Shown here piece by piece: positions 36,884-45,666 of a DNA stretch of 64,000 nucleotides (position 1 is its first letter; each line of letters starts with the position of its first letter). The position numbers were made by a program, and so were the translations under genes. The stretch covers positions 62,001-126,000 of the forward strand of contig JBJMGV010000036.1 in assembly GCA_045807725.1 (NCBI GenBank), written 5' to 3'. The notes beneath the pieces are model-generated. The model was not told the origin of the DNA and did no database searches. It was given only the letters and a program-made list of their open reading frames with translations. Source of the DNA: DATENM01 sp045807725. GTDB lineage: Bacteria; Acidobacteriota; Blastocatellia; UBA7656.

Positions 36884-37136
36884 GCAGCCCGCTTGAGCGG
36901 GCTTGCCCGCAGGGCAATTAGGCCAGCCGTTTACGGCTGGTGGCGGGGCGGCAAAGAGACGCAATAGCCCGTTTTAACGGGCTTACCTCAATCGGCTTTA
37001 GCCATTAAACCATATGGCTAAAGCCGACGCGAGAAGGACGCTAAAGCGCCCTTCGGAGATTCGATTCGGCGGCCTTAACCAGCCCTAAAAGGGCTGGCCT
37101 ATCTGCCCTGCGGGCAAGCCCGCTCAAGCGGGCTGC
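36884..37136. repeat. Family C inverted-repeat element, copy 1 (253 bp)
   Basis: The two ends are inverted repeats of about 45 bp with two mismatches, beginning GCAGCCCGCTTGAGCGGGCT and running to GGCCAGCC. Inside are further hairpins, such as AGCCCGTTTTAACGGGCT, GGCTTTAGCC..GGCTAAAGCC and GGCGCT-type stems. It fills the gap between the convergent CRTAC1-like and response-regulator genes. A second copy of exactly the same length lies at 51371-51623. No ORF is present. Confidence 0.85.
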
Positions 37137-37195
37137 GGAATGGCATTCATCTGATTCGGCTTGCACTCCACTGTTTTCTCAATTCATCTACCGAT

Positions 37196-37894
37196 TCACT
37201 TACTCTTCTCCACGAATTTGTAGCCGAAGCCACGCACAGTCAAAAAGTGGCGCGGATTGCGAGCGTCGGGTTCGAGCTTTTGCCTGAGCAGCCCGACGTG
37301 AACGTCCACTGTGCGCGTCAGTATCTCCGCGCCGTAGCCCCAGACTTCGCGCTGCAACTGTTCACGCGAGACAGTCGCGCCGCGATGCTCGATGAAGAAG
37401 CGGAGTAATTCAAATTCCCGCGCAGACATCTCGACAACGCGGCCCGCGCGCTTCACTTCGGTGCTGCGAAAATCGACCTCGACCGCGCCGAAGCGAAACG
37501 CCTCGGCGGCCTTCGTTTCCGCAAGCGTCGTCTGCCGCCGCAGCATCGCTTCCATCCTCGCCAACAACTCCATCGGCTCGAAAGGCTTTGTCAGGTAATC
37601 GTCCGCGCCCAGTTTGAGGCCGAGCACTTTATCGATCACCTGCCCGCGCGCCGTCAACATCATCACCGGCGTCGTCACGTCGCGGGCGCGCAGGTCGCGG
37701 CATACGTCGAAGCCGTTCTTGCCCGGCAGCATCACGTCGAGCAGGATCAAATCAAACGCGCCTTCCATCGCCAATTGTAACCCGCTCACTCCGTCCGTCG
37801 CGCTCTCGACCTCGTAGCCTTCGCTGGCCAACAAATCTGTGAGCGTCAGCACCAGCCCCGGCTCGTCTTCGATGATCAATACGCGATATGCCAT
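37196..37894 (-). CDS. OmpR-family response regulator
   Basis: A 232-residue two-component regulator. The receiver domain (1-120) has the acidic pocket in IIEDEPG, the phospho-acceptor Asp in LILLDVMLPGKNG (about residue 53), and the conserved Lys in YLTKPFEP. Residues 130-228 are a winged-helix DNA-binding domain ending GFGYKFVEK. It starts 10 bp after the stop of the histidine kinase gene on the same strand, so the pair is an operon with the kinase first. Targets may include the divergent proline-rich gene at 40149. Confidence 0.94.
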   Translation of the reverse strand: MAYRVLIIEDEPGLVLTLTDLLASEGYEVESATDGVSGLQLAMEGAFDLILLDVMLPGKNGFDVCRDLRARDVTTPVMMLTARGQVIDKVLGLKLGADDYLTKPFEPMELLARMEAMLRRQTTLAETKAAEAFRFGAVEVDFRSTEVKRAGRVVEMSAREFELLRFFIEHRGATVSREQLQREVWGYGAEILTRTVDVHVGLLRQKLEPDARNPRHFLTVRGFGYKFVEKSK

Positions 37895-37904
37895 CGTTCA
37901 CCTG

Positions 37905-39926
37905 CTATGCGCTGTGCTTGATCTGACCGTTATCGCCGACAGGTTCGTCCACTGCCGGCAGGTGAATGGTGAACCTCGCCCCGCCGTTCGACGTGACTGT
38001 GATGCGACCACGATGCGCCTGCGCGTGTTTTTGCGCGATGTTTAATCCCAGCCCCGCGCCGGGCGTTGCCGATGCCTGCACGCCGGCGCTGCGATAGAAC
38101 GGCTTGAACAGGTGCGGCAAATCTTTCGCGTCAATCCCCGGCCCGTGATCGCTGACGTTGATCTGCGCTTCGTTGCGCTTACCGTTGCGCGAAGCGCGAA
38201 CCGTGACGCGCAATCGCTTGCCGGCATCGGCGTACTTCAGCGCGTTTTGCAGGAGGTTCTTAACCGCGCTCTCGATGGCCGTTGCATCGGCCATCACGGT
38301 CGGCGGCGGTTCATCCTTTTCGTATTCGACCTGCCAGCCGGCTTCCGCAAAAGCCGGCGCGCAATCCTGCATCGCGCGTTCGACCAGATCGCTCAGGCGA
38401 TGCGGGCGAAAGTCGTAAATCTTACCTTTCGCCTCGATGCCGGCGAAGCTCAACGCTTGCTCGACCTGTGCCGATAGCCGCCGGGTTTCGCTCTGAATCA
38501 TCGCGCCGTAATCCTGCACGCGGCGCGGTTCGGTGACAACGCCGCTGGCCAGATTGTAACTTGCCGAATGAATGACGCTCAGCGGCGTGCGTAATTCGTG
38601 TGTGATGTTGGCCACAAACTCCATCTGCTGGCGGGCGAGCCGCCGCGCTCGTTGCGCCGCCAGCGCCAGCAACACAATGCTCCCGGCCAGAAGAATGAAG
38701 ATGACGAAGTTCAGCCACAGATTGCGCCGCCGCGTTTGCGCGGCCTGCGCTTCGAGCGAGCCGGCGCGGTGACGTGCAAGCAATCGCCACGAATCGCTCA
38801 GCGACGCGTCAGCGCGAAACTCATTCGCCGCGCGCCCTGCTGAATCTGCTACGCGGTCGGGCGGCGGGTTCTCGTCGGGCCGCGCTGCCGCGTCCTTACG
38901 TCGGGGCGGGTCGCCGTTGCGCGGCGGGCGCGGTCGATTGGCGGGCAAACGTTCGGGCGGCGACCCCATCGGCGGCATCGTCTCCTGGCCAAGAACCACT
39001 GTGCTGGCATCGACCTGCGCTAGCGCGTTGATCGTCAACGCAGCGTCCGATTGATAGATCATTTCAGGCCCATCGCCACCGACGACGGCCAGTAGATAAT
39101 TGCTCGCGTCTGCCGCGCCAAAGAGCCGCTCGATCAGGCCGGGGAGCAATTGTGATTTTAGATACTCAACATCCAATTCGAGAAAGCACCAGCCGCGCAA
39201 CTGCGGCGAATCCGGCGGCTGGTCGGCGGGCGCGGGAACCATCACCTCGCGCAACCGGCGCGGCGAGCGCAGCGGCTCATCAGCGGGCGGCGGTGGCGGT
39301 CGTGGCCGCTCGGCGCGAGGCGGTGGCGGTGGCGGTGGCGGCGGACCTTGCCGAAAATCTTCCGGCCTGCCGCCCCGCTCAACCAGCGGAAAGATCAACA
39401 AGGGGCGCGTGCCGAGCAACTCGAAGGCGACGCCGCGCGGAAAGAAAGGCAGCCCGCCTTCGGGCATACGCAATCGCTTGTCGAGCACTTCACGATAAAA
39501 GGTCAGTTCGTCAGGCCACGCCTGCGGCGCGAATTTGCTATCGGGCTTTCTATCGTGCCCATCAAGGCGGCTGAAGGTTGATTCGCCATTCACTGTCTCG
39601 CCCAGGTAGACCGCGCCGAGCAACGATGGGCGATTGGCTCCTGTTTGCCATTGTAAGGTAAGTCGCAAAAGATGAGATTGGAGATTAACGCCTTCAGGCA
39701 CATCGGGACTGGGGCGGAACATCGGCAGCAATTCCTGAACAGCGGCGTTGAACTCGCTTTTAACGCCGGCCAGGGCGCTGTTGAGCGACTGGCGATGCTC
39801 CAACAGGTCGGCTTCGGCGGCTCGATTGATCCAGCGGTATTGCAGCAAAGCGGCAGCGACCAGCAACGACGCCAGCGCCAGCAGGCCGAGCGGCAGCCAT
39901 TTCGCTTTGATTCTCAAGGGCCACAC
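37905..39926 (-). CDS. Sensor histidine kinase with proline-rich sensor region
   Basis: A 673-residue membrane kinase. TM1 is at about 13-31 and TM2 at about 398-420 (FVIFILLAGSIVLLAL). The 360-residue extracytoplasmic part contains two Pro/Arg-rich low-complexity stretches (PPPPPPPPRAERPRPPPPP near 195-215; PRPPRNGDPPRRKD later). The HisKA motif NITHELRTPLS carries the phospho-His, and the ATPase domain shows N, G1 (DHGPGID) and G2 (GAGLGLNIAQKHAQ) boxes. It should phosphorylate the regulator encoded 10 bp downstream. The signal is unknown; the periplasmic proline tracts are matched in the divergent neighbour. Confidence 0.92.
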   Translation of the reverse strand: MWPLRIKAKWLPLGLLALASLLVAAALLQYRWINRAAEADLLEHRQSLNSALAGVKSEFNAAVQELLPMFRPSPDVPEGVNLQSHLLRLTLQWQTGANRPSLLGAVYLGETVNGESTFSRLDGHDRKPDSKFAPQAWPDELTFYREVLDKRLRMPEGGLPFFPRGVAFELLGTRPLLIFPLVERGGRPEDFRQGPPPPPPPPPRAERPRPPPPPADEPLRSPRRLREVMVPAPADQPPDSPQLRGWCFLELDVEYLKSQLLPGLIERLFGAADASNYLLAVVGGDGPEMIYQSDAALTINALAQVDASTVVLGQETMPPMGSPPERLPANRPRPPRNGDPPRRKDAAARPDENPPPDRVADSAGRAANEFRADASLSDSWRLLARHRAGSLEAQAAQTRRRNLWLNFVIFILLAGSIVLLALAAQRARRLARQQMEFVANITHELRTPLSVIHSASYNLASGVVTEPRRVQDYGAMIQSETRRLSAQVEQALSFAGIEAKGKIYDFRPHRLSDLVERAMQDCAPAFAEAGWQVEYEKDEPPPTVMADATAIESAVKNLLQNALKYADAGKRLRVTVRASRNGKRNEAQINVSDHGPGIDAKDLPHLFKPFYRSAGVQASATPGAGLGLNIAQKHAQAHRGRITVTSNGGARFTIHLPAVDEPVGDNGQIKHSA

Positions 39927-40148
39927 AGCGCCGATTATAGCGCAGCCGCGCCTCGCGCGAAGAATCCCGCTTCAGACTTTACCTGATCTTTACAAAGCGC
40001 CCGGTTCTTTACCAGAGCTTTACACCGCTGCCGCCGCTTTTTGCTTATAATCGCGTTAGTCAAAACGAGAGCGGCGATAGGCGTTCAGCCGCGCCGCTTG
40101 ACCGAGACTAGCGACTGGATGAGCCATCATCAGAAAGTGAGGGATGAG

Positions 40149-40892
<744 letters not shown>

Positions 40893-41129
40893 CCTGTCGC
40901 GGTTGTGCCCTGCGGCGGCAAAGACTCGCGCCCGCATCGCTGACCCGCTTTGATTGGTTGCGTTATTCGTGAATGACCGCCTATCATTGCCGGTCGGCCT
41001 TGCCGGCGGAAACTATCCTTGCCGCCGCAACGAACGCGAAGCGCCCCAACTATTCATCACCCACTCATTATGAAGCCGGAGCGTTGCGGCTTTGCTCGCC
41101 GCGCTCCCACTCACTGGAGGAGGCCCGAA

Positions 41130-42350
41130 ATGACATCCTTGAAGCGTTGTGTGTTCGTGTTGTTCGTTGCGATGCTGGTATGGCCCGCCGTGCGGTCACA
41201 GGCTGTGCAAGATCAAGTCGCCGCTGAAGCGCTCGCCGGCTTCACCAACGAGAGCAATGGTATGGTGGATCAAGCGACGTTCGACGCCGACCGCGAAAAG
41301 TTTGAGGAGCGCGACGATATTGCTAAAGGGCTTGGCCCGGTCTACAACGCGCAGTCGTGCGCCGAGTGCCACCAGAACCCTGTGACCGGCAGCAGCAGCC
41401 AGGTGACGGTGATGCGCGCCGGCCACCGTGACGCGTCGGGCGTCTTCTTTGAAGCGCCGGGCGGTTCGCTGATTAACGACCGCGCCATTCATTACTCGTT
41501 GCAGGAGCGCGTGTCGAGCGAAGAAGATGTGCGCACGTTTCGCTCGTCGCTCAGTACGCTCGGCGACGGCTATGTCGAGTGCATCGATGACGCGACGCTG
41601 ATCGGGCTGGCCGCAAGCCAGGCGCGCGACTCGAACGGCGTGATCGCCGGCCAGGTGATTCGCGTGCCGATGCTCGAAGCGCCCGGCCAGATGCGCGTGG
41701 GCCGCTTCGGCTGGAAGAATCAGCACGCCAGTCTGCTGTCGTTTTCCGCCGACGCTTACTTGAATGAGATCGGCATTACTAATCGCCTGCTGCCGCGCGA
41801 GAACACTTCACTGGGTCGCTCGGTGGCGGCTTACGATGGCGTGGCCGACCCTGAAGACACGGATAATGACATAGACGCGTTCGCGCGCTTTATGCGGGCA
41901 ACCCAGGTTCCGCCGCGTAACGAAGCGCTCGCCGCGACCTCCGACGCGCGAGCCGGCGCGGACCTGTTCAATCAGATCGGCTGCGCTATCTGTCACGTGC
42001 CGGCGATCATTACTGCGCCCGTCGGCACGGTGATTAACGGCGGCACGTTCACTGTCCCTCAGGCTCTGGGCGGCAAGACTATTCACCCGTTCAGCGATTT
42101 TCTGTTGCACGATGTAGGCACGGGCGATGGCATCGTTCAGGCGGGCGGCCCTTCGACGGCCAACAAGCTGCGCACGCCGCCGCTGTGGGGCATTCACGTG
42201 CGCTCGCGGCTGATGCACGACGCGGCTACGTATACTTTTGATGACGCGATACGCCGTCACGCCGGCGAGGCGCGCGAGGTCGTCGCCCGTTACAACACGC
42301 TGAAGAAGGCGAAGCGCGCACAGTTGATCGCCTTCTTGCAATCGCTGTGA
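41130..42350 (+). CDS. Di-haem oxidoreductase (DUF1111-like)
   Basis: A 406-residue exported protein from the ATG at 41130, which has GGAGGAGG upstream and begins a signal peptide (SLKRCVFVLFVAMLVWPAV). Two c-type haem motifs are visible: CAECH near residue 78 and CAICH near 288. Between and after them are segments typical of the di-haem oxidoreductase/thiol-oxidoreductase family related to cytochrome c peroxidases (PPLWGIHVRSRLMHDAATYTFDDAIRRHAGEA). It probably handles electrons in the periplasm. The upstream 37 codons of the open frame are rejected. It converges on the seven-haem cytochrome gene. Confidence 0.85.
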   Translation: MTSLKRCVFVLFVAMLVWPAVRSQAVQDQVAAEALAGFTNESNGMVDQATFDADREKFEERDDIAKGLGPVYNAQSCAECHQNPVTGSSSQVTVMRAGHRDASGVFFEAPGGSLINDRAIHYSLQERVSSEEDVRTFRSSLSTLGDGYVECIDDATLIGLAASQARDSNGVIAGQVIRVPMLEAPGQMRVGRFGWKNQHASLLSFSADAYLNEIGITNRLLPRENTSLGRSVAAYDGVADPEDTDNDIDAFARFMRATQVPPRNEALAATSDARAGADLFNQIGCAICHVPAIITAPVGTVINGGTFTVPQALGGKTIHPFSDFLLHDVGTGDGIVQAGGPSTANKLRTPPLWGIHVRSRLMHDAATYTFDDAIRRHAGEAREVVARYNTLKKAKRAQLIAFLQSL

Positions 42351-42365
42351 CGCGCAACGAAAGCG

Positions 42366-42466
42366 GATTCACCGCAGAGGCGCAGAGAACACAGAGACGG
42401 CGCAGAGGTGTGTTATTCTCTGCGCCCCCTTTGCGTTCTCTGCGCCTCTGCGGTGAATCTGTTTTT
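42366..42466 (+). terminator. 25-bp perfect inverted repeat between convergent cytochrome genes
   Basis: 42366-42390 and 42435-42459 are perfect inverted complements over 25 bp (core CACCGCAGAGGCGCAGAG), with an imperfect inner repeat. On the plus strand the stem is followed by TGTTTTTT, so it can terminate the di-haem oxidoreductase transcript. On the minus strand it lies directly after the stop of the cytochrome gene. The phrase CGCAGAG repeats within each arm, suggesting a repeat element recruited as a terminator. Confidence 0.75.
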
Positions 42467-43629
42467 TAATTCGGATATGGATCGCCGGGGCGGGCGATGC
42501 GGATGTGGTGATCGCTGAACTTGAAGTGCGAGCCGGGGATTTCGATCTTCGGCATATGGCACGATGTACAGTTCGCTTTGCCGACCGGGCAGAGTTTGGC
42601 GACGCGCTTGCTCGCCTCTTTAAAAGCCGCTGGCGCAACGTTGCTGGCGGCGTTATGGCAGGCCGCGCACTTCGCATCGAAGGCCGCCGCGCCGCGTTTG
42701 CGCGGCTCGTGCGGGTCGTGACAGGCCACACAGCTTATGCGCGGATCGTCGGCATCGTAACACTTGCTGTTGGTCAAGCGGTACGGCTGAAAGCGCACGT
42801 TCATCACGCCGCGAATCCCCATCAATGCCACTTGATCCCAGGTGCGATGACAGGTCCCGCAGAAGTTCGACAGCTCGTCGGTAGACAGTTTCTTCGGATT
42901 GAAAATCTGCTTCTTGTCGAGGTCGCCGGCCTGCATCGCGGCGACGTGTTTTTCGCCCGGCCCGTGACAGGCTTCGCAGGTGACGCCTTCGGTCAGTTGA
43001 TCGAATTGCAGGTTGACGCCGTTGAGCGCGTTGGTGCTGTGGCAGCCGAAGCAGGCGCGCGTTTCGTCCATCTTCATCTCGCGCCCCATCGCTTCGACCA
43101 GTGATGCCGGCGCGGTCGGCACGTGACCCATCGTGATGTCGAGTCCCTTAATGTCGGCGTAAAAACTGACGCGGCCTTCGTAGAACTTATCCTTATAGTG
43201 CAGCACGTAAGTCTGCCCCATATCGGCATCGCCGAAGACATAAAAGATCGGCACGCTGAGCGTATTGACGCCATCGCTCACGGTGTACATCGAACGGTTG
43301 CCGTCGCGCGTCAGCAGGTAATTGTATTTCTCCTGGTGAAAGGCCAGCTTCGGGTAATTGCGCAGTAGGTCGGCCTTCTCCGGCGCAAAGAGCGCGCGGC
43401 CCATATGCGTATTGGTCTGCGTTTTGACTTTGGCGGTGTGACATTCAGCGCAGGCTTGCGAACCGACAAAGCGCCAGCCGTTGGCCGCGTGGTTTGGCTG
43501 CCAGTCAGTGATGGGCGATGGCTGCGCGCTTTGCGCTTGCGCGAGCAGCGTGAACGACGCGCCGAGCGTGGCAAGAAAACAGAGAATGACGGCGAGCTGC
43601 AACTTCTTCTTGGCCGTGCCGATGTTCAT
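42466..43629 (-). CDS. Seven-haem c-type cytochrome
   Basis: A 387-residue exported cytochrome. A signal peptide or anchor spans about 10-32. Seven CxxCH haem sites are visible in order: CAECH, CFGCH, CEACH, CGTCH, CVACH, CAACH and CTSCH. The pattern resembles the cytochrome c554/NrfB-like multihaem proteins used to move electrons across the periplasm or in nitrogen and metal redox chemistry. A distal-ligand His-rich C-terminus (HFKFSDHHIRIA) is present. It is convergent with the di-haem oxidoreductase gene, so the two may share a pathway. The start at 43629 is consistent with the signal peptide. Confidence 0.9.
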   Translation of the reverse strand: MNIGTAKKKLQLAVILCFLATLGASFTLLAQAQSAQPSPITDWQPNHAANGWRFVGSQACAECHTAKVKTQTNTHMGRALFAPEKADLLRNYPKLAFHQEKYNYLLTRDGNRSMYTVSDGVNTLSVPIFYVFGDADMGQTYVLHYKDKFYEGRVSFYADIKGLDITMGHVPTAPASLVEAMGREMKMDETRACFGCHSTNALNGVNLQFDQLTEGVTCEACHGPGEKHVAAMQAGDLDKKQIFNPKKLSTDELSNFCGTCHRTWDQVALMGIRGVMNVRFQPYRLTNSKCYDADDPRISCVACHDPHEPRKRGAAAFDAKCAACHNAASNVAPAAFKEASKRVAKLCPVGKANCTSCHMPKIEIPGSHFKFSDHHIRIARPGDPYPN

Positions 43630-43727
43630 GGATAATGCGTCCCGTTGGATAAATGCTCAGGGAAAAACTATACAGGATGCCCATACGGCCCGCAACAACT
43701 CGGTGAGCGCCATAGGGGAAAGAAGCG

Positions 43728-43815
43728 ACCACAGATGAACACAGATAAACATAGATAAAAGGTGGCAAGCACTCTCCGCTCGTTCAATCTGTGTTCATCC
43801 GTGTTCATCTGTGGT
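43728..43815. repeat. Inverted repeat of 10-bp tandem units upstream of the cytochrome
   Basis: ACCACAGATGAACACAGAT (43728-43746) and its complement (43797-43815, one mismatch in 19). The left arm continues as ACATAGATAA, so the arm is itself a tandem of 10-bp ACACAGATNA units. It lies in the promoter region between divergent genes, not at a transcript end, so a terminator role is unlikely. Confidence 0.7.
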
Positions 43816-43882
43816 TTCATATCTTCTTCCTGCCAATGCCTTGCTTGACACCGAGCCGCAAAGCCGAGCAGAATGACGCGCA

Positions 43883-45664
43883 ATGCCCGACGCGGTTTCG
43901 TCAGACTCGCCTGTCGCCTCGCCAGCCCTGAGCCACTCGCGCAAGACAACGCTCCGTGACCATTTCAACCGGACGAATTTGATAGCCGCCATCGTCATCT
44001 GCGCCGGCGCGACGTTGATCTTTTTGCCCATCATCATTCGCGGCTTTCCGAACGGCGAAGATGCATACGTTCATTATCGCTGGGCGGCAGAGTTCAAGGC
44101 GGCGCTCGGCGAAGGCGTGTCGCTCTATCCGCGATGGCTCGGCCTGGTTAACAATGGCGCGGGCAGCCCGACGATGCTTTATTACCCGCCGCTGCCTTTC
44201 TTCGTCACCGCCGCGTTCGACTTCTTGATTGGCGATACGCTACGCGCATTGTCGTTGTCGTGCTGGCTCGCAACCGCGCTGGCCGGTTTGGCAATGGTCA
44301 TCTTCAGCCGCCGGCTAGTGTCGCCGCGATGGGCGCTCGTTGCCGCCGTGCTTTATATGGCTGCGCCGTATGCCGCCTTTGATCTATACCAACGGTCGGC
44401 GTTGTCCGAGTACTGGACCTTCGCGTGGCTGCCGCTGATTCTTGACGCCACTTGTCACGTCATCGCGCAAAAGAATTGGCGAGCCCTCATCTATCTAAGC
44501 GCCAGCTACGCCGCGTTGCTGTTGACGCATCTGCCGCTCGCCTTCGCGCTGACAATGCTATTGCCTGTCTTTGCTCTCGCGTTGACTCGCCAACTCAGAG
44601 CGTTAGCCAGAGTGGCCGCAGGCTTTTTGCTCGGTGCGGCGTTGAGCGCAGTCTACCTGCTGCCCGTGCTCGTCGAGCGCGGCTATGTGCGCGCCGACCG
44701 CACGTTGCGAATTCGTTATGTGAATTACTTCCTGTTCGAGCATCTCGGCAGCGCCCTTCGCGCGCCGCTCTTTCCCGGTGTAGACGAGCGGCGCTTTGTC
44801 GTCGTCGAAGGAACGACGCTCGTGGCGCTTTCATTGCCTGTGCTGTTGGCCTTGAGCCTGATCGTGATCTTCATTCTGCGCCGGTCTGCGCCCTCTGTTG
44901 CGGCAAAGCGGCAACTCATCGCCATCTCCATCATTGCCGTGTTGAGCTTGCTGATGACGACGCGACTCTCGTCATTCGTGTGGAAAGTCGTGCCGCAGCT
45001 TGCTTATCTACAGTTCCCGTTTCGCTGGCTGGTGATTGCGACCGCCACGACTTTTTTGCTGATGATTGTCGCCCTCGCGGCGCTGTTCCCATTGAATAAA
45101 ACGGGCGCGGCGCTGGTTATCGCCTTTGTCGTAGCGATGGGTTTCGGGCTGCGTATGAGTCTGCTAGCGATGACGCGCGCCTCTTACGACCGCACTCAAC
45201 TCGAAGCCGGGCTTTCTGAAATCGAAGTGCCCGAATACCGCCCCGTGTGGTGGAGCAAGCAAAAGCACATCGACACGTCAAAGCCTGATGAGTTCGCCTC
45301 ATCGCCGGTCCTCGTCCGTCAAGGCAACGCCAGTGTTGATGTGATTGATGCTGAAGGGATGCGGCAGAGCTACGCCATCACGGCGATGAGCGAAGCGACG
45401 TTGAACCTGCGAACGCTCTACTTTCCGGGCTGGGCAGCGAGTGTGGATGGTCAGCCGATATCAATCGAGCCGAGCGATGAGGGCAACATTCAACTGACGG
45501 TCGGCCCCGGCGCGCATTACTTGACGTTGGCTTTCGAGGACACGCCGCCGCGCCGCGCTGGCAAGCTCGTCTCAGGCATTGCGCTGACTTTGTTGATTGG
45601 CATATGGATTACAGAGACGCTGCGTCAACGTCGCGGCGCACGCGCTTCGGCTTCCATTGCGTGA
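43883..45664 (+). CDS. Polytopic membrane protein, PTPS-related/glycosyltransferase-like
   Basis: A 593-residue protein with about ten hydrophobic segments and a C-terminal extracytoplasmic beta-rich domain (from about 440). The N-terminal outer loop NGEDAYVHYRWAAEFKAAL with LYPRWLG and GSPTMLYYPPL matches the membrane family annotated as 6-pyruvoyl-tetrahydropterin synthase-related. This resembles GT-C glycosyltransferases: an acidic residue after the first membrane helix and a polar outer loop. The function is not established. The next gene is a close paralogue starting 2 bp after this stop. Confidence 0.7.
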   Translation: MPDAVSSDSPVASPALSHSRKTTLRDHFNRTNLIAAIVICAGATLIFLPIIIRGFPNGEDAYVHYRWAAEFKAALGEGVSLYPRWLGLVNNGAGSPTMLYYPPLPFFVTAAFDFLIGDTLRALSLSCWLATALAGLAMVIFSRRLVSPRWALVAAVLYMAAPYAAFDLYQRSALSEYWTFAWLPLILDATCHVIAQKNWRALIYLSASYAALLLTHLPLAFALTMLLPVFALALTRQLRALARVAAGFLLGAALSAVYLLPVLVERGYVRADRTLRIRYVNYFLFEHLGSALRAPLFPGVDERRFVVVEGTTLVALSLPVLLALSLIVIFILRRSAPSVAAKRQLIAISIIAVLSLLMTTRLSSFVWKVVPQLAYLQFPFRWLVIATATTFLLMIVALAALFPLNKTGAALVIAFVVAMGFGLRMSLLAMTRASYDRTQLEAGLSEIEVPEYRPVWWSKQKHIDTSKPDEFASSPVLVRQGNASVDVIDAEGMRQSYAITAMSEATLNLRTLYFPGWAASVDGQPISIEPSDEGNIQLTVGPGAHYLTLAFEDTPPRRAGKLVSGIALTLLIGIWITETLRQRRGARASASIA

Positions 45665-45666
45665 AG

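Noticed and set aside
36884..37136. Ordinary intrinsic terminator
   Set aside because: There is no U-tract after the main stems, and the 253-bp length and exact second copy point to a repeat element.
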